A stretch of 21,419 bases of DNA from Phaeoceros laevis (GCA_049999765.1 JBNGIQ010009372.1:359621-381039), one strand, 5' to 3'; positions 12,243-20,700 are shown, counted from the first letter of the stretch. The notes: generated from the sequence alone by a model not told the origin. A program made the numbers and translations.

Positions 12243-12859
12243 CCCTCTCCCCCGTTCCCAGCACCTGCGTGCCCTTACGATGCTATTGGCTTGTCACTAT
12301 TTGCTTGCGTATGACAAATTTGTGGTCCCCCGTACTTACCTTGGAATCGAATCTGGCACAGTACCGTAGTCTTCCAGGGGCAAGTTTACTTCTCCTCATG
12401 GATTCATACAGATCTCTACTGTAAGAAGAAGTCTGGGATGCGCATGCAAACACATGTACAGATCCTCCTATTGTCTGTAAGCCAGCGCACAGTGCAACTT
12501 TAGCTCTCTATCTGGTCAGATTTGCCGGCACAGATTTTGAAAGAAAGACACACCACTTTTATTTAATATACTCGACGACACATCAATGGTCAAGTTGAAA
12601 TGTTGAAATCCGAGAAACACCAGTCCTCCACTTGTAAACGCTGTGTGGAGGGTAGCAGCTCACAAGCATTGCACATTGCACATACATGCATAGATCTTCC
12701 TTCATATGTAAGTAAACACACGTATAGCTAGCCTGGATGCCTCACAAACTTCAGTTTGCGAGACCACACAAGCAGCTTAGCTTGCCTTTTGTAGAAGGCT
12801 TTATTATTTCAAGTGCATGATCTGGAGCACACCGGGCGGGCCGGCCAGCCTGAGGTCGG
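12243..12859. other. Intergenic; no gene seen
   Basis: AT-richer sequence with no coding signal. The part close to 12860 is the 3' UTR of the minus-strand Cys-rich gene, with its poly(A) signal at 12805-12800. Confidence 0.6.
12800..12805 (-). terminator. Poly(A) signal of the secreted Cys-rich gene
   Basis: TTTATT on the plus strand is AATAAA on the minus strand, about 55 nt past the stop codon of the 97-aa gene, in the position expected for a near-upstream polyadenylation element. Confidence 0.5.
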
Positions 12860-13153
12860 TCACGGTTTCACAATCACTCCTGTTGTTTCGCCGGGAGGGC
12901 AGAAACACCAGGCGCAACCGAGGCAGGCGCAGAAAGGTCCGTCGCCGCAGCCGTCGTCGTCCGGAGCACCTTCATTGGCGCTCACCCGCTTCAGAAACGC
13001 GTCGGTACGTCGGAAGTCGTCGTACCACGCCTTGGTTGGCTGCACCTGGGCGCTCGCCCTCGAGCCAGCGCTGATCATGACAGACATGAGCACGATGAAA
13101 GCGAGCACCAACACCCACCACGCACGGTTAACGTTGCTGCTGCGGGCTGCCAT
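12860..13153 (-). CDS. Secreted or membrane-anchored small Cys-rich protein, 97 aa
   Basis: A single-exon frame with an ATG at 13153. Residues 10-35 are a strongly hydrophobic run (WWVLVLAFIVLMSVM) ending SASAQ-like, which reads as a signal peptide or signal anchor. The middle (about 38-66) is charged, with WYDDFRRTDAFLKR and an Asp triplet. The end carries six Cys in 17 residues, GCGDGPFCACLGCAWCFC (68-85), then PPGE and a short hydrophobic tail. The Cys-x-Cys and Cys-x-x-Cys spacing suggests metal binding or tight disulfides. I recognise no family. An AATAAA about 55 nt past the stop supports a real transcript. It is near the metallothionein gene and on the same strand, but nothing shows a shared function. 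Confidence 0.62.
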   Translation of the reverse strand: MAARSSNVNRAWWVLVLAFIVLMSVMISAGSRASAQVQPTKAWYDDFRRTDAFLKRVSANEGAPDDDGCGDGPFCACLGCAWCFCPPGETTGVIVKP

Positions 13154-13749
13154 ACTGCTGCCTGGAGCGAGCGCTGCAGTCCCACAATTCCAAGTTCGCT
13201 AGCTTTCGCTTCCAATAATACAAGTTTGTCGACGCTATGTAGTAATAATATGTATCCACTTCTTCGAGACTTCCGGTCTTGCGGTTGCTGGATATTCCAA
13301 AAGATGCCCACCGCACGCGTTTACCTGTGTAGGATGCATCGCCCATCGATTTCTTTCATGAGCATCCAGACTACATGTGATGTGATCCTGGGGATATCGC
13401 TCCGGCTTAACCCATTAACTACCATCATGAGCATGTGGTTAACGTTCCAAGGCCACAACCTACAAGGTAGAGGCTTATAGACGGAACCTCGGCCGTACCG
13501 TAGTTATTACTTGGTTTCAACAACCGAAAATACCAGCCCGAGACTCCGAATGGCCTCGGGCTAAGTTAGCCCGGAACGGTATTTGAGACACTGATAACGG
13601 GTCCGTTACATTAAAAATTGCACGTTTCCTCTTGATGGGTCCAAAAACACAGGTTTGAAACACTAAGAAATGGTAGAACGTTTAGTACCGCAAAACCGTC
13701 TCCCAAACACAGGGGCTTACTTCAGTATACCTTGTGATGTCATACAGAC
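13154..13749. other. Upstream region of the Cys-rich gene and intergenic DNA
   Basis: Should include the promoter of the minus-strand Cys-rich gene, but no consensus TATA box is clear (an AT-rich TATTATTA lies near 13243-13250). Apart from the inverted repeat at 13528-13584, no feature is seen. Confidence 0.5.
13528..13584. repeat. Nested inverted repeats
   Basis: AAATACCAGCCCGAG (13528-13542) pairs with CTCGGGCT (13555-13562) and with GGTATTT (13578-13584). CGGGCTAA-G-TTAGCCCG (13557-13573) is itself a perfect palindrome. Two competing hairpins can therefore form. No gene context is evident. Confidence 0.75.
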
Positions 13750-13965
13750 ATGCAGGGAAAGCACCGAATGGCCTACTTATTACCTGTCTGCACTCTTGGA
13801 CCTACGATACAGGATTTAGCTAGGCTTCTCTCATGCTTTCGACAAGCGCATATAGCTCTTCTGATTTTTTTGAGACAAACAGCTGATTGGATTCTGAGAT
13901 ACCTTACTGGGAAGTCTGGTTGTTTTCAGTCACCCTCCATGCTTCATATTTTGGAGGCCCAGTGA
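13750..13965 (+). pseudogene. Faint Ty1/copia-like reverse transcriptase remnant
   Basis: The frame contains LARLLSCF, then about 20 residues later ADWILRYLTGKSGCF. This resembles the end of copia reverse transcriptase and the link to RNase H, where LLSRF is followed by a W-x-x-x-K-x-I-L-R-Y-L-x-G-T-S pattern. Nothing before or after it is recognisable, there are no LTRs, and the Lys and Thr of the pattern are altered. It could be chance similarity. Confidence 0.3.
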
Positions 13966-14407
13966 CCGTGGATGAATCTTTCCATCCATGGCATTCTTCG
14001 CTCGACATCCTCTCCAGGAGGCTTTTCCCTGCGAGGCTTTTCTTGGATCCCTTGGGATCCTTTGTCCTACTTGAGTCTTCTTTTGGCTTGGTGTGGCTGA
14101 GGGACCAGTCCCTCGTTTCCTCACTAGTATGAATGTGTCCTTTAGCTGCCCTCTCACTACGGCAGTAGTGAGTGATCGAGGCACTGTGGCGGCAGTAGGG
14201 ACCGTTTCCCTCCTCTCGCTCTTTGCTGGCGTCGAATTGCTTGCATCCTTTTAGGTCCTCCCACGCACGACCTAGATATACTTTTAGTTTAGAATGCTGT
14301 AACGCGCTTATTAGTCACCCGGACTTAATCGCTGATCTTGTTGTAGCCATCCTGGTTGTGGGTCACCATAGGGTAGGGTGGTAGAAACTTTTGAGGAATT
14401 CCTCTGG

Positions 14408-15212
14408 GTTTAAAACAAATTACCATGTTTATAACAGTTAAAAACAATTTCAACCAATTTTGAGGAGTTTAAAACAAATTGAGGAGTTTAAAACAAATTG
14501 GAGAGTTTAAAACAAATCCTGGTTGTTTAAAACAAATTGAGGAGTTTAAAACAAATATGGCTGGTAAAAACTAAAAATCATGATCCATCTAAAAACCAAA
14601 CTAGTTTTCAAAGACTCCACAGAGGTAATCTATTCGCTTTTTCATAATTGCCTCTATTAACTTTGTATCCACGAGGTTGTTCACATCGATAAGGACATTC
14701 CAATCAATACCATCATCACTCCTTGTCATGTCGACCTCGTTATCTTCCTCCTCCGCTGGGTCGTCAAGTTCTGCTACCAAGACTGTGTTAATATTTCCGT
14801 CAAATGCAATATTAGGGTCCTCACTTGTTGCCACAGCAACATCCATTCCTGCTATGATTTCTTGCTCCTCTCCTCCAACACTTGCGGCATTCTTCACAGC
14901 GGAAGGAGGCAAGCTTGCAGTATCACGCACTCCATATGTATTATTGTCAATTGTACTTGTGCTATCAATAGTCTCCTTAACAAGCCCCAATTACTGAGCT
15001 TTAAGATCCTTTGACCCTGAACCTGAGTCTTGAGGTGTGGTGCATCTTCACAGACTTCACTCGTTCTGTCTTGGTGCAAGTGCTAATGAGCAGCCGATTC
15101 CGAGACTTGGTATGAGTGGCTGCTAAAGATGACCAAAGACCGCTCACATGGTAATCTGTTTAAATGGTAATCTGTTTAATGGTAGTCTGTTTAAAACATG
15201 GTAATCTGTTTA
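14408..15212. mobile_element. Candidate small DNA element with inverted subterminal repeat clusters
   Basis: The left side has six perfect copies of GTTTAAAACAAAT (starts 14408, 14467, 14486, 14505, 14525, 14544; the last five are 19-20 bp apart). The right side has four copies of ATGGTAATCTGTTTA or a one-base variant (starts 15148, 15164, 15179, 15198). The two clusters are related in inverted orientation: 14413-14437 matches the complement of 15187-15211 at 22 of 25 positions. Repeats clustered just inside both ends, inverted to each other, are typical transposase-binding layouts of plant DNA transposons (CACTA, MULE, hAT). Exact termini and a target-site duplication were not found, and no transposase motif is recognised in the enclosed DNA, so it would be non-autonomous or decayed. 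Confidence 0.55.
14601..14990 (-). CDS. Acidic 129-aa reading frame inside the candidate element
   Basis: An open frame between the two repeat clusters. It is strongly acidic, with an Asp/Glu run AELDDPAEEEDNEVD in the middle, and ends DTKLIEAIMKKRIDYLCGVFEN. It has no recognised transposase or DNA-binding motif and may be the acidic tail or an exon of a transposon-encoded protein. The first codon in the frame is Met at about 14990, but upstream exons could exist. Identity is unknown. Confidence 0.35.
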   Translation of the reverse strand: MGLVKETIDSTSTIDNNTYGVRDTASLPPSAVKNAASVGGEEQEIIAGMDVAVATSEDPNIAFDGNINTVLVAELDDPAEEEDNEVDMTRSDDGIDWNVLIDVNNLVDTKLIEAIMKKRIDYLCGVFEN

Positions 15213-15280
15213 GGGTGGTGTCATAGAGCCAACATATTAGCATCTTTCACGACATTAAAACGCGGGCCGCAGAAAAAAGA

Positions 15281-15540
15281 GGCCAATGGAAGGGGAGGAG
15301 AGAACCGGATCTTTGAGCGGGGGAGGAGAGGGAGAGAACCGGATCTTTGAGAGCCGGGAGGGGAAGCGCTCCCCATGCGCTGGACGGGCATGAGGCCACG
15401 TCGTCCGAGGGACGGGGGCCAATGGAAGAGGGAGAGGGAACCAGATTTTTTTGAGCGGGGAGGAGAGGAGAGAACCAGATCTTTGAGGGACGGGAGGGGA
15501 AGCGCTTCCCCTCTCCTGGCCTTGCAGGAGGCCACGTCAC
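15281..15540. repeat. 136-bp tandem duplication, GC/purine-rich
   Basis: GGCCAATGGAAG begins at 15281 and again at 15417. Both units continue with GGAGAGAACC-x-GATC-TTTGAG blocks, GGGAGGGGAAGCGCT and GAGGCCACGTC. The copies have drifted by substitutions and small indels. Unit 2 contains a perfect 16-bp palindrome, GGGGAAGCGCTTCCCC (15496-15511). The long minus-strand frame here is a by-product of the biased composition. Confidence 0.8.
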
Positions 15541-15904
15541 ACGGGCTGCAAGTCGACGCGGCTGTAACCGAGGGCAGAGGGGAGGGGAAGGGTGGTGCAC
15601 TGGGCGCAGGCGTTCTGGCGTAGGGATCGGCTCAGATTGTAATCGAACCAACTTTGTGAGAATGGGCACTTAAGTCGGTCTTGGCGGAGGCACAATCTCG
15701 TGTATCCTCTCTCCCGTACAGAGTGCTCCGGAGAAGCGGGGCTGATAAGAATCTGGTGTTGGGGCGACCACTGGATAATCTGACTGTCAAGCTGTTGATC
15801 TGTCTGATGCTCATAGGTAGTAATCTGTCTTTCGAAGAAATTGAGAATCTATGGTGACACTAGTGGTTGGCTTGGACCTCATTGTTTGCTTCTGCAACTG
15901 GTAG

Positions 15905-16140
15905 AGCGGCCATCAACCGCATTGTAAATGTAATCGAGAACACAATTGCAACAGGAGATGACGATGGTGCTATCAAGGTACAGGAGAGATTGTTTTCAGT
16001 TATCGAAGTGTGTGCTGGCCTCTTTAACGTACAGTCATTGGGCATTTTATGCACAATCTCTAGCAATTCAAGTTCTTGGATTTTCAGATGTGGGACACAA
16101 GACAAAACACATGATGCTACAGCTACAGTGTCCATGAAAT
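15905..16140 (+). pseudogene. WDR55-like WD40-repeat gene fragment (two exons, truncated)
   Basis: WDR55 is a nucleolar WD40 protein linked to rRNA processing. Exon 15905-15977 encodes AAINRIVNVIENTIATGDDDGAIK. After a 110-bp GT-AG intron, the exon from 16088 continues MWDTRQNT, together a typical WD40 blade ending (GDDDG-x-I-x-x-WDTR). A TGA follows directly after QNT, and beyond about 16140 the similarity ends. The intron is kept, so this came from genomic DNA. Upstream and downstream blades are absent. Another WD40 protein could be the source. Confidence 0.6.
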
Positions 16141-16491
16141 GTCCCCAAGTTTTTGAGGAGAATGCAGCTGGGAATTGAGTGCCCCACGTAGTTGGATTGG
16201 CGTCATTGGTACCGTGGTGAACAATTTAAAAAAACCTTCACTGGCAGACGAACTCTAGTATGCATGCAAAATTTTGGACACTGCACTGCTTCATTTGCAT
16301 TTCAAGTCCAAAGCATCGAAATCCAGAGAGTACGGAATGAGCATCTACTGCATCCACTTTTGCGAGCGGAATCCACATCACCTTGCCCAGTGAAACTGTT
16401 CATCATGCAGGTATAGGTGTATGAGTTTGGGGTGCAGTCAGTCACCAGCATTTTCTGCATCTACTTTTGCTGCAGCCCCTCTTACGCATAC

Positions 16492-16978
16492 CTTTCAAAA
16501 TGGCTGGAACCTCCTCGAATTTTTGAGTCTTGCAGACCAGCTTCAGCAAGGCACTGTGGGCTTAACATGTGAGTAGCAAGGGCCTCCTGGAATCAACTTA
16601 CCTAAGAAAATTCAGGGCTGTCCGAACATGAATTTGCTGCTTAAGCACTTCTGTCACAACAACTTGTGTGATCCTTGCCTGCATCTCATCAAGGGCATCT
16701 TCCAGGTCAGGACCCCAGGGCTGCTGCTGCAGCATCTCAACCACACAAGCAATTGACTCGTCCCTTTGTGCTAGTCCACTCCCAACAGAATTTGGCTCCA
16801 CTAACAGAACAATAGCACGTGAACTGACCCTCCGTAGTATTGTCCCCAGACGTTCACGATCCCTTGCTGTACATTTCCAGAAGCCATGAACCTTGGCGTT
16901 CACCAGCGTCAGTGGAGGACTGGTGCCGTTATCTCCAGAAGCAGTGCTCAAACGCCTTGCCCTCGTTGACAGATTCAG
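16492..16978 (-). pseudogene. Unidentified helical-protein gene fragment, two candidate exons
   Basis: Exon A (16978-16602) is an open frame with good coding character: it includes LGTILRRVSSRAIVLLVEP, ACVVEMLQQQPWGPDLEDAL and VVVTEVLKQQIHVRTALNFL, all amphipathic helices. It ends at a consensus GTAAGT donor. Exon B (16553-16492) continues in phase as ALLKLVCKTQKFEEVPAILK and ends at a GTATGC donor. The implied intron is only 48 bp, short for plants. No start codon, family or further exons are found; it looks like a piece of a HEAT-type or other all-helical protein. The neighbours on both sides are gene fragments, so this is probably one too. Confidence 0.4.
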
Positions 16979-17198
16979 TAGTCAAATGCCACCACAACTG
17001 CATACCCATGTGCAAGCAACCGACATCTTAAATCCCTCTCACATCCACGACTAGGTGCAAGTTCAGCCAAGGGTGCTTCAAAGAAGTTTGGGGCCTGCTT
17101 ATGGGAGAAGTGGTTGCGATGCATGCATCACAGCTCAGGCTGACGGACTAGATGTGTTCTCTCATTTATATGGTTGAATGTTGTTATGCTCTTCGCAG

Positions 17199-18564
17199 AA
17201 TGAAGCACTTGAGCTCCTTTTTGCGTTACTGAAGCATTTTCCATCTTGCCTCCGCCAGCATTTTAACCAGGTATGTCTACCGTGCTTATATGTTTCTCTG
17301 AACTTTGGTCGTTGACTGATAAGTGTACTGACATGTTGTGGTGCATTGCAGACAGAGCTACTCCTGGTAGCTCAGCTTGTAGATGGTGATTGTACCAGTT
17401 CCGTGTCACAGGTATGTGTCGTTAGCTCTGATGGAGACAGTACTCTCAGTGTTAGCAAAAGATTAGGTGGAGTTGAGTGAAGTAGCTTGGGGCTACAGGT
17501 GTTCGAATCTGTTAAGACAAAGAAGCCATTTTAGTTCATATTGATAGAGTGGCATGTTGTTTGGTTAATGTTGTGTTTCTTTCATCTATATCAGAAATGC
17601 GCACAATGCTTAGCCCTTCTCCCTAGGGTGCATGGCGATGTGTCATCTTGGAGCTCATTGATCAGACGCCTTCTTATAGCAGTGAACAATGGACTGGATG
17701 CAGCCTTTGCGGGATTGGAAGATCGTATGGACCTTTCACCACTCCACTTGCATGGTCACGTAGGGACGGTTAAAGAGACTGCATTGACTCAAGACATGCG
17801 TGTTCGGTTGACTCACACCTATGCCTGTGCTGAATTGTTGTTTCCCGATTTGAACAGCTGCAGACACTGCAGGTGGTTTTCCACCAGTAGGCCAAGAAGC
17901 ACCTTGGCCAACAGTCTGGCAACCGTTAGGCACAAATGGAGTATCACTTGTGTTGAAAAATTATTGGCAGCAGGTAGTGCCGAGGGTCTCATCTATGCTG
18001 AATTGCTGCTGCCGAATTTTGGTCAGCTCGTATCCAGTGCCGGTATGTTTTCTCTACCCAACAATGTAACATGCAGACATGAGCAGCTCAATGTGATGAG
18101 ACATACATCGCTGCTTGAGATCTTGTCGTTGAGATCTCCGATCTGTTTCTACTGTTTTCAACTTGTTCAGGTGACAGTTCCTGTTGGCCCACTGCTCAAT
18201 GTGGTGATGCGCATTCTGCATGTTGATGGATCGAGAGTTCCAACAGCAACATCTCTTGGTAAACAATATCAACTGCTCAACAAGCATCTTTGTGCTCTGA
18301 GCTGCCTACTTTACATCTTAGTGCCTTGGACCTTCTATCTGCAACAGTCCAATCAATTCGTAGGTATGTGTGTCAATGCTCCTCTGCCTTGATTAAGACT
18401 GAGGGTCCAGCTGATTGTTTGAGTATTGATGAACTTGTTGATGGTCTGTTGATGTCCTATTGGATTTCTTATGTGATCGTTCGGTTGTTGTTACCAGTCA
18501 GCTTCTGCCACAAGGTGCGGATGTTGTTCGGATCATGTCCGATTACTCAAAACGCAATCCCTGA
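17199..18564 (+). pseudogene. RIX1/PELP1-like ribosome biogenesis gene, truncated at both ends and frameshifted
   Basis: RIX1/PELP1 scaffolds the nucleolar complex for ITS2 processing and 60S maturation. Six exons are visible: 17199-17270, 17352-17411, 17595-17724, 17873-18042, 18171-18363 and 18498-18564. They encode NEALELLFALLKHFPSCL, CLALLPRVHGDVSSWSSLIR, FAGLEDR, NYWQQVVPRVSSML, VGPLLNVVMRILHVDGS, CSELPTLHLSALDLLSATVQ and QLLPQGADVVRIMSDYSKR, in the order of the RIX1 domain. Exons join in phase except within 18171-18363: the frame changes between the HVDGS part and the TAQQASLCSELP part (near 18260), needing one missing base or two extra. No start exon is found. The frame stops at 18562-18564, well short of the usual C-terminus, and argininosuccinate synthase sequence begins about 40 bp later. 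A sequencing error could explain the shift but not the truncation. Confidence 0.7.
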
Positions 18565-18604
18565 TCAAATGTAAAATCCATCGAACTCATGCTGTTTGTT
18601 TCAG

Positions 18605-18734
18605 ATGTGACGTCAGCTTTGGTCGCGGATCAAGGGTTTAAGGAGTCAGCAAACCCGAAAGCTGGTCTGTGTGGGAAGTTCAACAAAGTTGTGCTTGCTT
18701 ACAGCGGTGGACTGGACACTTCGGTGATCGTGCC
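18605..18734 (+). pseudogene. Argininosuccinate synthase exon fragment
   Basis: After a typical acceptor (TGTTTGTTTCAG ending 18604) the sequence encodes a short plastid-protein-like stretch and then FNKVVLAYSGGLDTSVIVP, the N-terminal ATP pyrophosphatase loop (SGGLDTS) of argininosuccinate synthase, which joins citrulline and aspartate. The similarity stops abruptly after VP at 18734, exactly where the direct repeat 18735-18761 begins. No other part of the enzyme is present. The kept acceptor shows a genomic origin. Confidence 0.8.
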
Positions 18735-19128
18735 AAGGCATACATGTGCAAACACTGGTGCAAGCGAAACGGACATGATCTTGCGGATGTCTTCATGTGA
18801 AAGACTGAAGTCGAAAATTTGCAGATTGGACTGTAGTCGTTCCTTGTTTGTGCTCTTCGGAATCACATTGTGCCCTCGCTGTAGTCCCCAGCGGAGAGCA
18901 ATCTGAGCAGGAGTTTTATTGTGCTTGTCAGCCAGGTCCTTAGCTTCCTGTAAATAAATTGCTTCCCGGTAAGTCTGGTTCCGAATGTTTCGCCCAGGCA
19001 TTCTGCATCTGTGGTGGGTTCATCCCACATTTCGGCCTGTGAGCACATTGAATTGGAAACCAAAGCAAGGGCTGAGTGGCACTTGATGACCTTGCCTTCT
19101 GAAGGCATACATGTGCAAGCACTGGTGC
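18735..19128. repeat. 27-bp direct repeats bracketing the aldo-keto reductase fragment
   Basis: AAGGCATACATGTGCAAAC followed by ACTGGTGC at 18735-18761 recurs at 19102-19128 with one mismatch (26 of 27). The right copy seems part of the PPR sequence that follows; the left copy joins the argininosuccinate synthase break to the reductase exon. This could be a target duplication, or microhomology from template switching. Confidence 0.8.
18762..18947 (-). pseudogene. Aldo-keto reductase exon fragment
   Basis: On the minus strand, after an acceptor TTATTTACAG, the exon encodes EAKDLADKHNKTPAQIALRW and then GLQRGHNVIPKSTNKERLQ and NLQIFDFSLSHEDIRKI. This is the conserved C-terminal part of plant NADPH-dependent aldo-keto reductases; the IPKS-x-N-x-x-R segment binds the NADPH phosphate. 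It ends abruptly at the left direct repeat and no other exon is present nearby (18948-19100 looks like its intron). It lies opposite in strand to its neighbours. Confidence 0.8.
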
Positions 19129-19305
19129 CTTGAATGAATGAATGACAATGGTGTGGGCTTTCGCCGACCTGCATAAGGGCAGGCAGCTGCACTCAAAGAT
19201 TGTCAACAGAGGTCTGCTGGATGACGTAGTGGTAGGCACCTGCCTGGTGGATATGTATGCAAAATGTGGAGAGCTGGAAGATGCGCACCAGATTTTTGGA
19301 GTGCA
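19103..19305 (+). pseudogene. PPR (PLS-type) gene fragment
   Basis: The sequence encodes KGRQLHSKIVNRGLLDDVVV and then GTCLVDMYAKCGELEDAHQI, one and a half typical PLS-class PPR motifs. Similarity continues upstream in a broken frame (TCASTGALNE, then a stop). It ends after HQIF. PPR proteins of this class edit or process organellar RNA; this piece is far too short to work. Confidence 0.8.
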
Positions 19306-19677
19306 CAGCAGCGACGGCTTCTTGCATCGAAGTAGAACTATGTGCTTGCCTTTTCTCGAAAGCGCAAAGGTCGAAGGGCACCGGCGCTGCGTAGTATTAA
19401 CGGCTCGGCAATGTCAAAAGTGGCCTCCCCGCGTTCAGGAACGAGGTGAGGCCACGAGCCACGAAGTGCACGAAGTGAAACAATTATCCCATATTGGAAA
19501 GGGAATGAGAGGGGCTCTAGGTGATATAGGTTTTCTTCAATCATCACTTGTTCCTGGGATCCTGAGGCATCCCTCACAAACCTCAGTGGTTGGAGGTTAA
19601 TGGGCTGATGTAAGTGAAGGCGTAAATGAGACATGAAGGCGTCAATCGGAAGTTCTTAGAGTTGTTGTCTATAGGCT
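19306..19677. other. Unassigned sequence
   Basis: No gene is supported. The stretch CCCATATTGGAAAGGGAATGAG (about 19489-19510) followed by AGGGGCTCTAGG faintly recalls the leader of plant LTR sequences, but no LTR ends or primer-binding site are seen. Confidence 0.4.
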
Positions 19678-19805
19678 GGCGGTGACCGGTGGTGTTAACG
19701 ATTGATCGGATGTAGGTTGGCGACCGGTGGGGTTGACGGTTGTTCGGATGGAGGTTCCGGTGGGGTTGACGGTTGTTCGGATGGAGGTTGGCGACAGGTG
19801 GCGAC
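19678..19805. repeat. Minisatellite, 33-41 bp units
   Basis: About three and a half units built on GGCGACCGGTGGGGTTGACG followed by GTTGTTCGGATGGAGGTT. The first unit is the most diverged; the third lacks the first five bases. Length steps of about 41, 38 and 33 bp suggest slippage or unequal exchange. Confidence 0.75.
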
Positions 19806-19839
19806 CGCTTCATCAAGTCCAGGGTCATGCTTAGACATG

Positions 19840-20021
19840 ATACCATACATATGATACCATATACCTAATGCCATACATATGATACCATACATCTATACCA
19901 TTTACCATGTGATACCATATACCTGATACCATACACATGATACCATACATCTGATACCATACATCTGATACCATACACCATGTGATACCATACACCTGAT
20001 ACCATACATCTGATACCATAG
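19840..20021. repeat. Minisatellite based on GATACCATA
   Basis: Eleven copies of GATACCATA spaced 14-26 bp apart, most within TGATACCATACATC or TGATACCATACACC units, with a longer form containing CATGTGATACCATA. The minus-strand frames here (MYGIMYGIRC-like) are only the translated repeat. Confidence 0.85.
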
Positions 20022-20348
20022 GATTGGGATACAATTCGGATGGAAGAAGTGAAGGATGCGGGAGAGAAGGGGCGGACGTGACAGAGGTGCAGTAAAGGTA
20101 AGAGAAAAAACAGGTAAAAGTGTGAGAAATGAGAAGTGAAAGTGTGAGTGAATAGAAAATAGAGTGGATGCCGACGATGGACCCGGGAACATTTTTGTTG
20201 AATATGTGGTGTTGCTACGTGTTATGAGATGATTGGATCAGGTGCCGATGGATGGTCTAGATGGGAACCTGAAATCGGTTGTACCGGTATAAGCGTAAAA
20301 CCGGTTGTACTGGTTAATAGCGGTAAATACGTTAATGGTATGTTCATT
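20022..20348. other. Unassigned sequence between tandem repeats
   Basis: A purine-rich stretch (about 20040-20160) and a short repeated CCGGTTGTAC (about 20276 and 20301). No gene seen. Confidence 0.5.
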
Positions 20349-20427
20349 CATATGTGCATGTGTATGTGCATGCGTATGTGCATGTGTATGTGCATGTGTA
20401 TGTGCATGCGTATGTGCATGCGTATGT
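20349..20427. repeat. 79-bp strictly alternating purine/pyrimidine tract
   Basis: About six 12-bp units of GTATGTGCATGC or GTATGTGCATGT form a run in which every purine is followed by a pyrimidine and the reverse, without a break over 79 bases. Such tracts favour left-handed Z-DNA under negative supercoiling. Two further units after 20427 carry GTCC and break the alternation. Confidence 0.85.
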
Positions 20428-20545
20428 CCATGCGTATGTCCATGGGAAGCAACTTGATGCACACATTTATGAAAGGGGAATGTTAGGCTGAATACCACCC
20501 TGCAAGTCATTAGAATGTGTTTGTTTGCGAGATCACATGTCTATC

Positions 20546-20700
20546 GCTCTCGCAAACATCTGCAGGGTAGTGACAAAACGTGCGTACCTGTACATGGACA
20601 TGTATGGGAAGTTTGATACTGCTCGTGCTGTGCTTGACAGGTTTCCAATCAAAACTGTTGTGATTGTTGGATACTATGCACGGCATGGGCTTGCTAACCT
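20546..20700 (+). pseudogene. PPR gene fragment
   Basis: Encodes AYLYMDMYGKFDTARAVLDR and then FPIKTVVIVGYYARHGLANL. This matches a PLS-class unit (DMYGKCG-x-x-x-x-ARAVFDR, then TVVSWNAMI-x-GYARHG), but the Cys-Gly of the first motif and several residues of the SWNAMI block are lost, and the frame closes soon after. Confidence 0.65.

Noticed and set aside
11794-12369. Plus-strand reading frame across the N gap
   Set aside because: It is antisense to the metallothionein first exon and its middle is 100 unknown bases, so openness means nothing.
14408-14556. Regular GTTTAAAACAAAT repeats as a possible CRISPR-like array
   Set aside because: Units are only 13 bp with 6-7-bp spacers in a eukaryotic intron-bearing genome; an inverted partner cluster at 15148-15212 fits a transposon end.
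15247-15669. Minus-strand Pro/Arg/Ser-rich frame of 140 codons
   Set aside because: It comes from the purine-rich 136-bp tandem duplication; the repeated peptide blocks simply mirror the DNA repeat.
18259-18284. 26-bp GT...AG segment in the RIX1/PELP1 copy that might be a mini-intron
   Set aside because: Far too short for plant splicing; a frameshift is the simpler reading.
17541-18392. 283-aa single reading frame on the plus strand
   Set aside because: It reads through real introns of the RIX1/PELP1 copy; only parts (17595-17724 and the first part of 18171-18363) match the family, and exon 17873-18042 is in another frame.
19480-19620. Possible solo LTR
   Set aside because: Only a short leader-like match (CCCATATTGGAAAGG); no TG...CA ends, target duplication or primer-binding site was found.
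20238-20510. Minus-strand frame with a His-Thr-His-Ala repeat protein
   Set aside because: It is only the translation of the alternating 12-bp repeat; no start context or flanking coding similarity.
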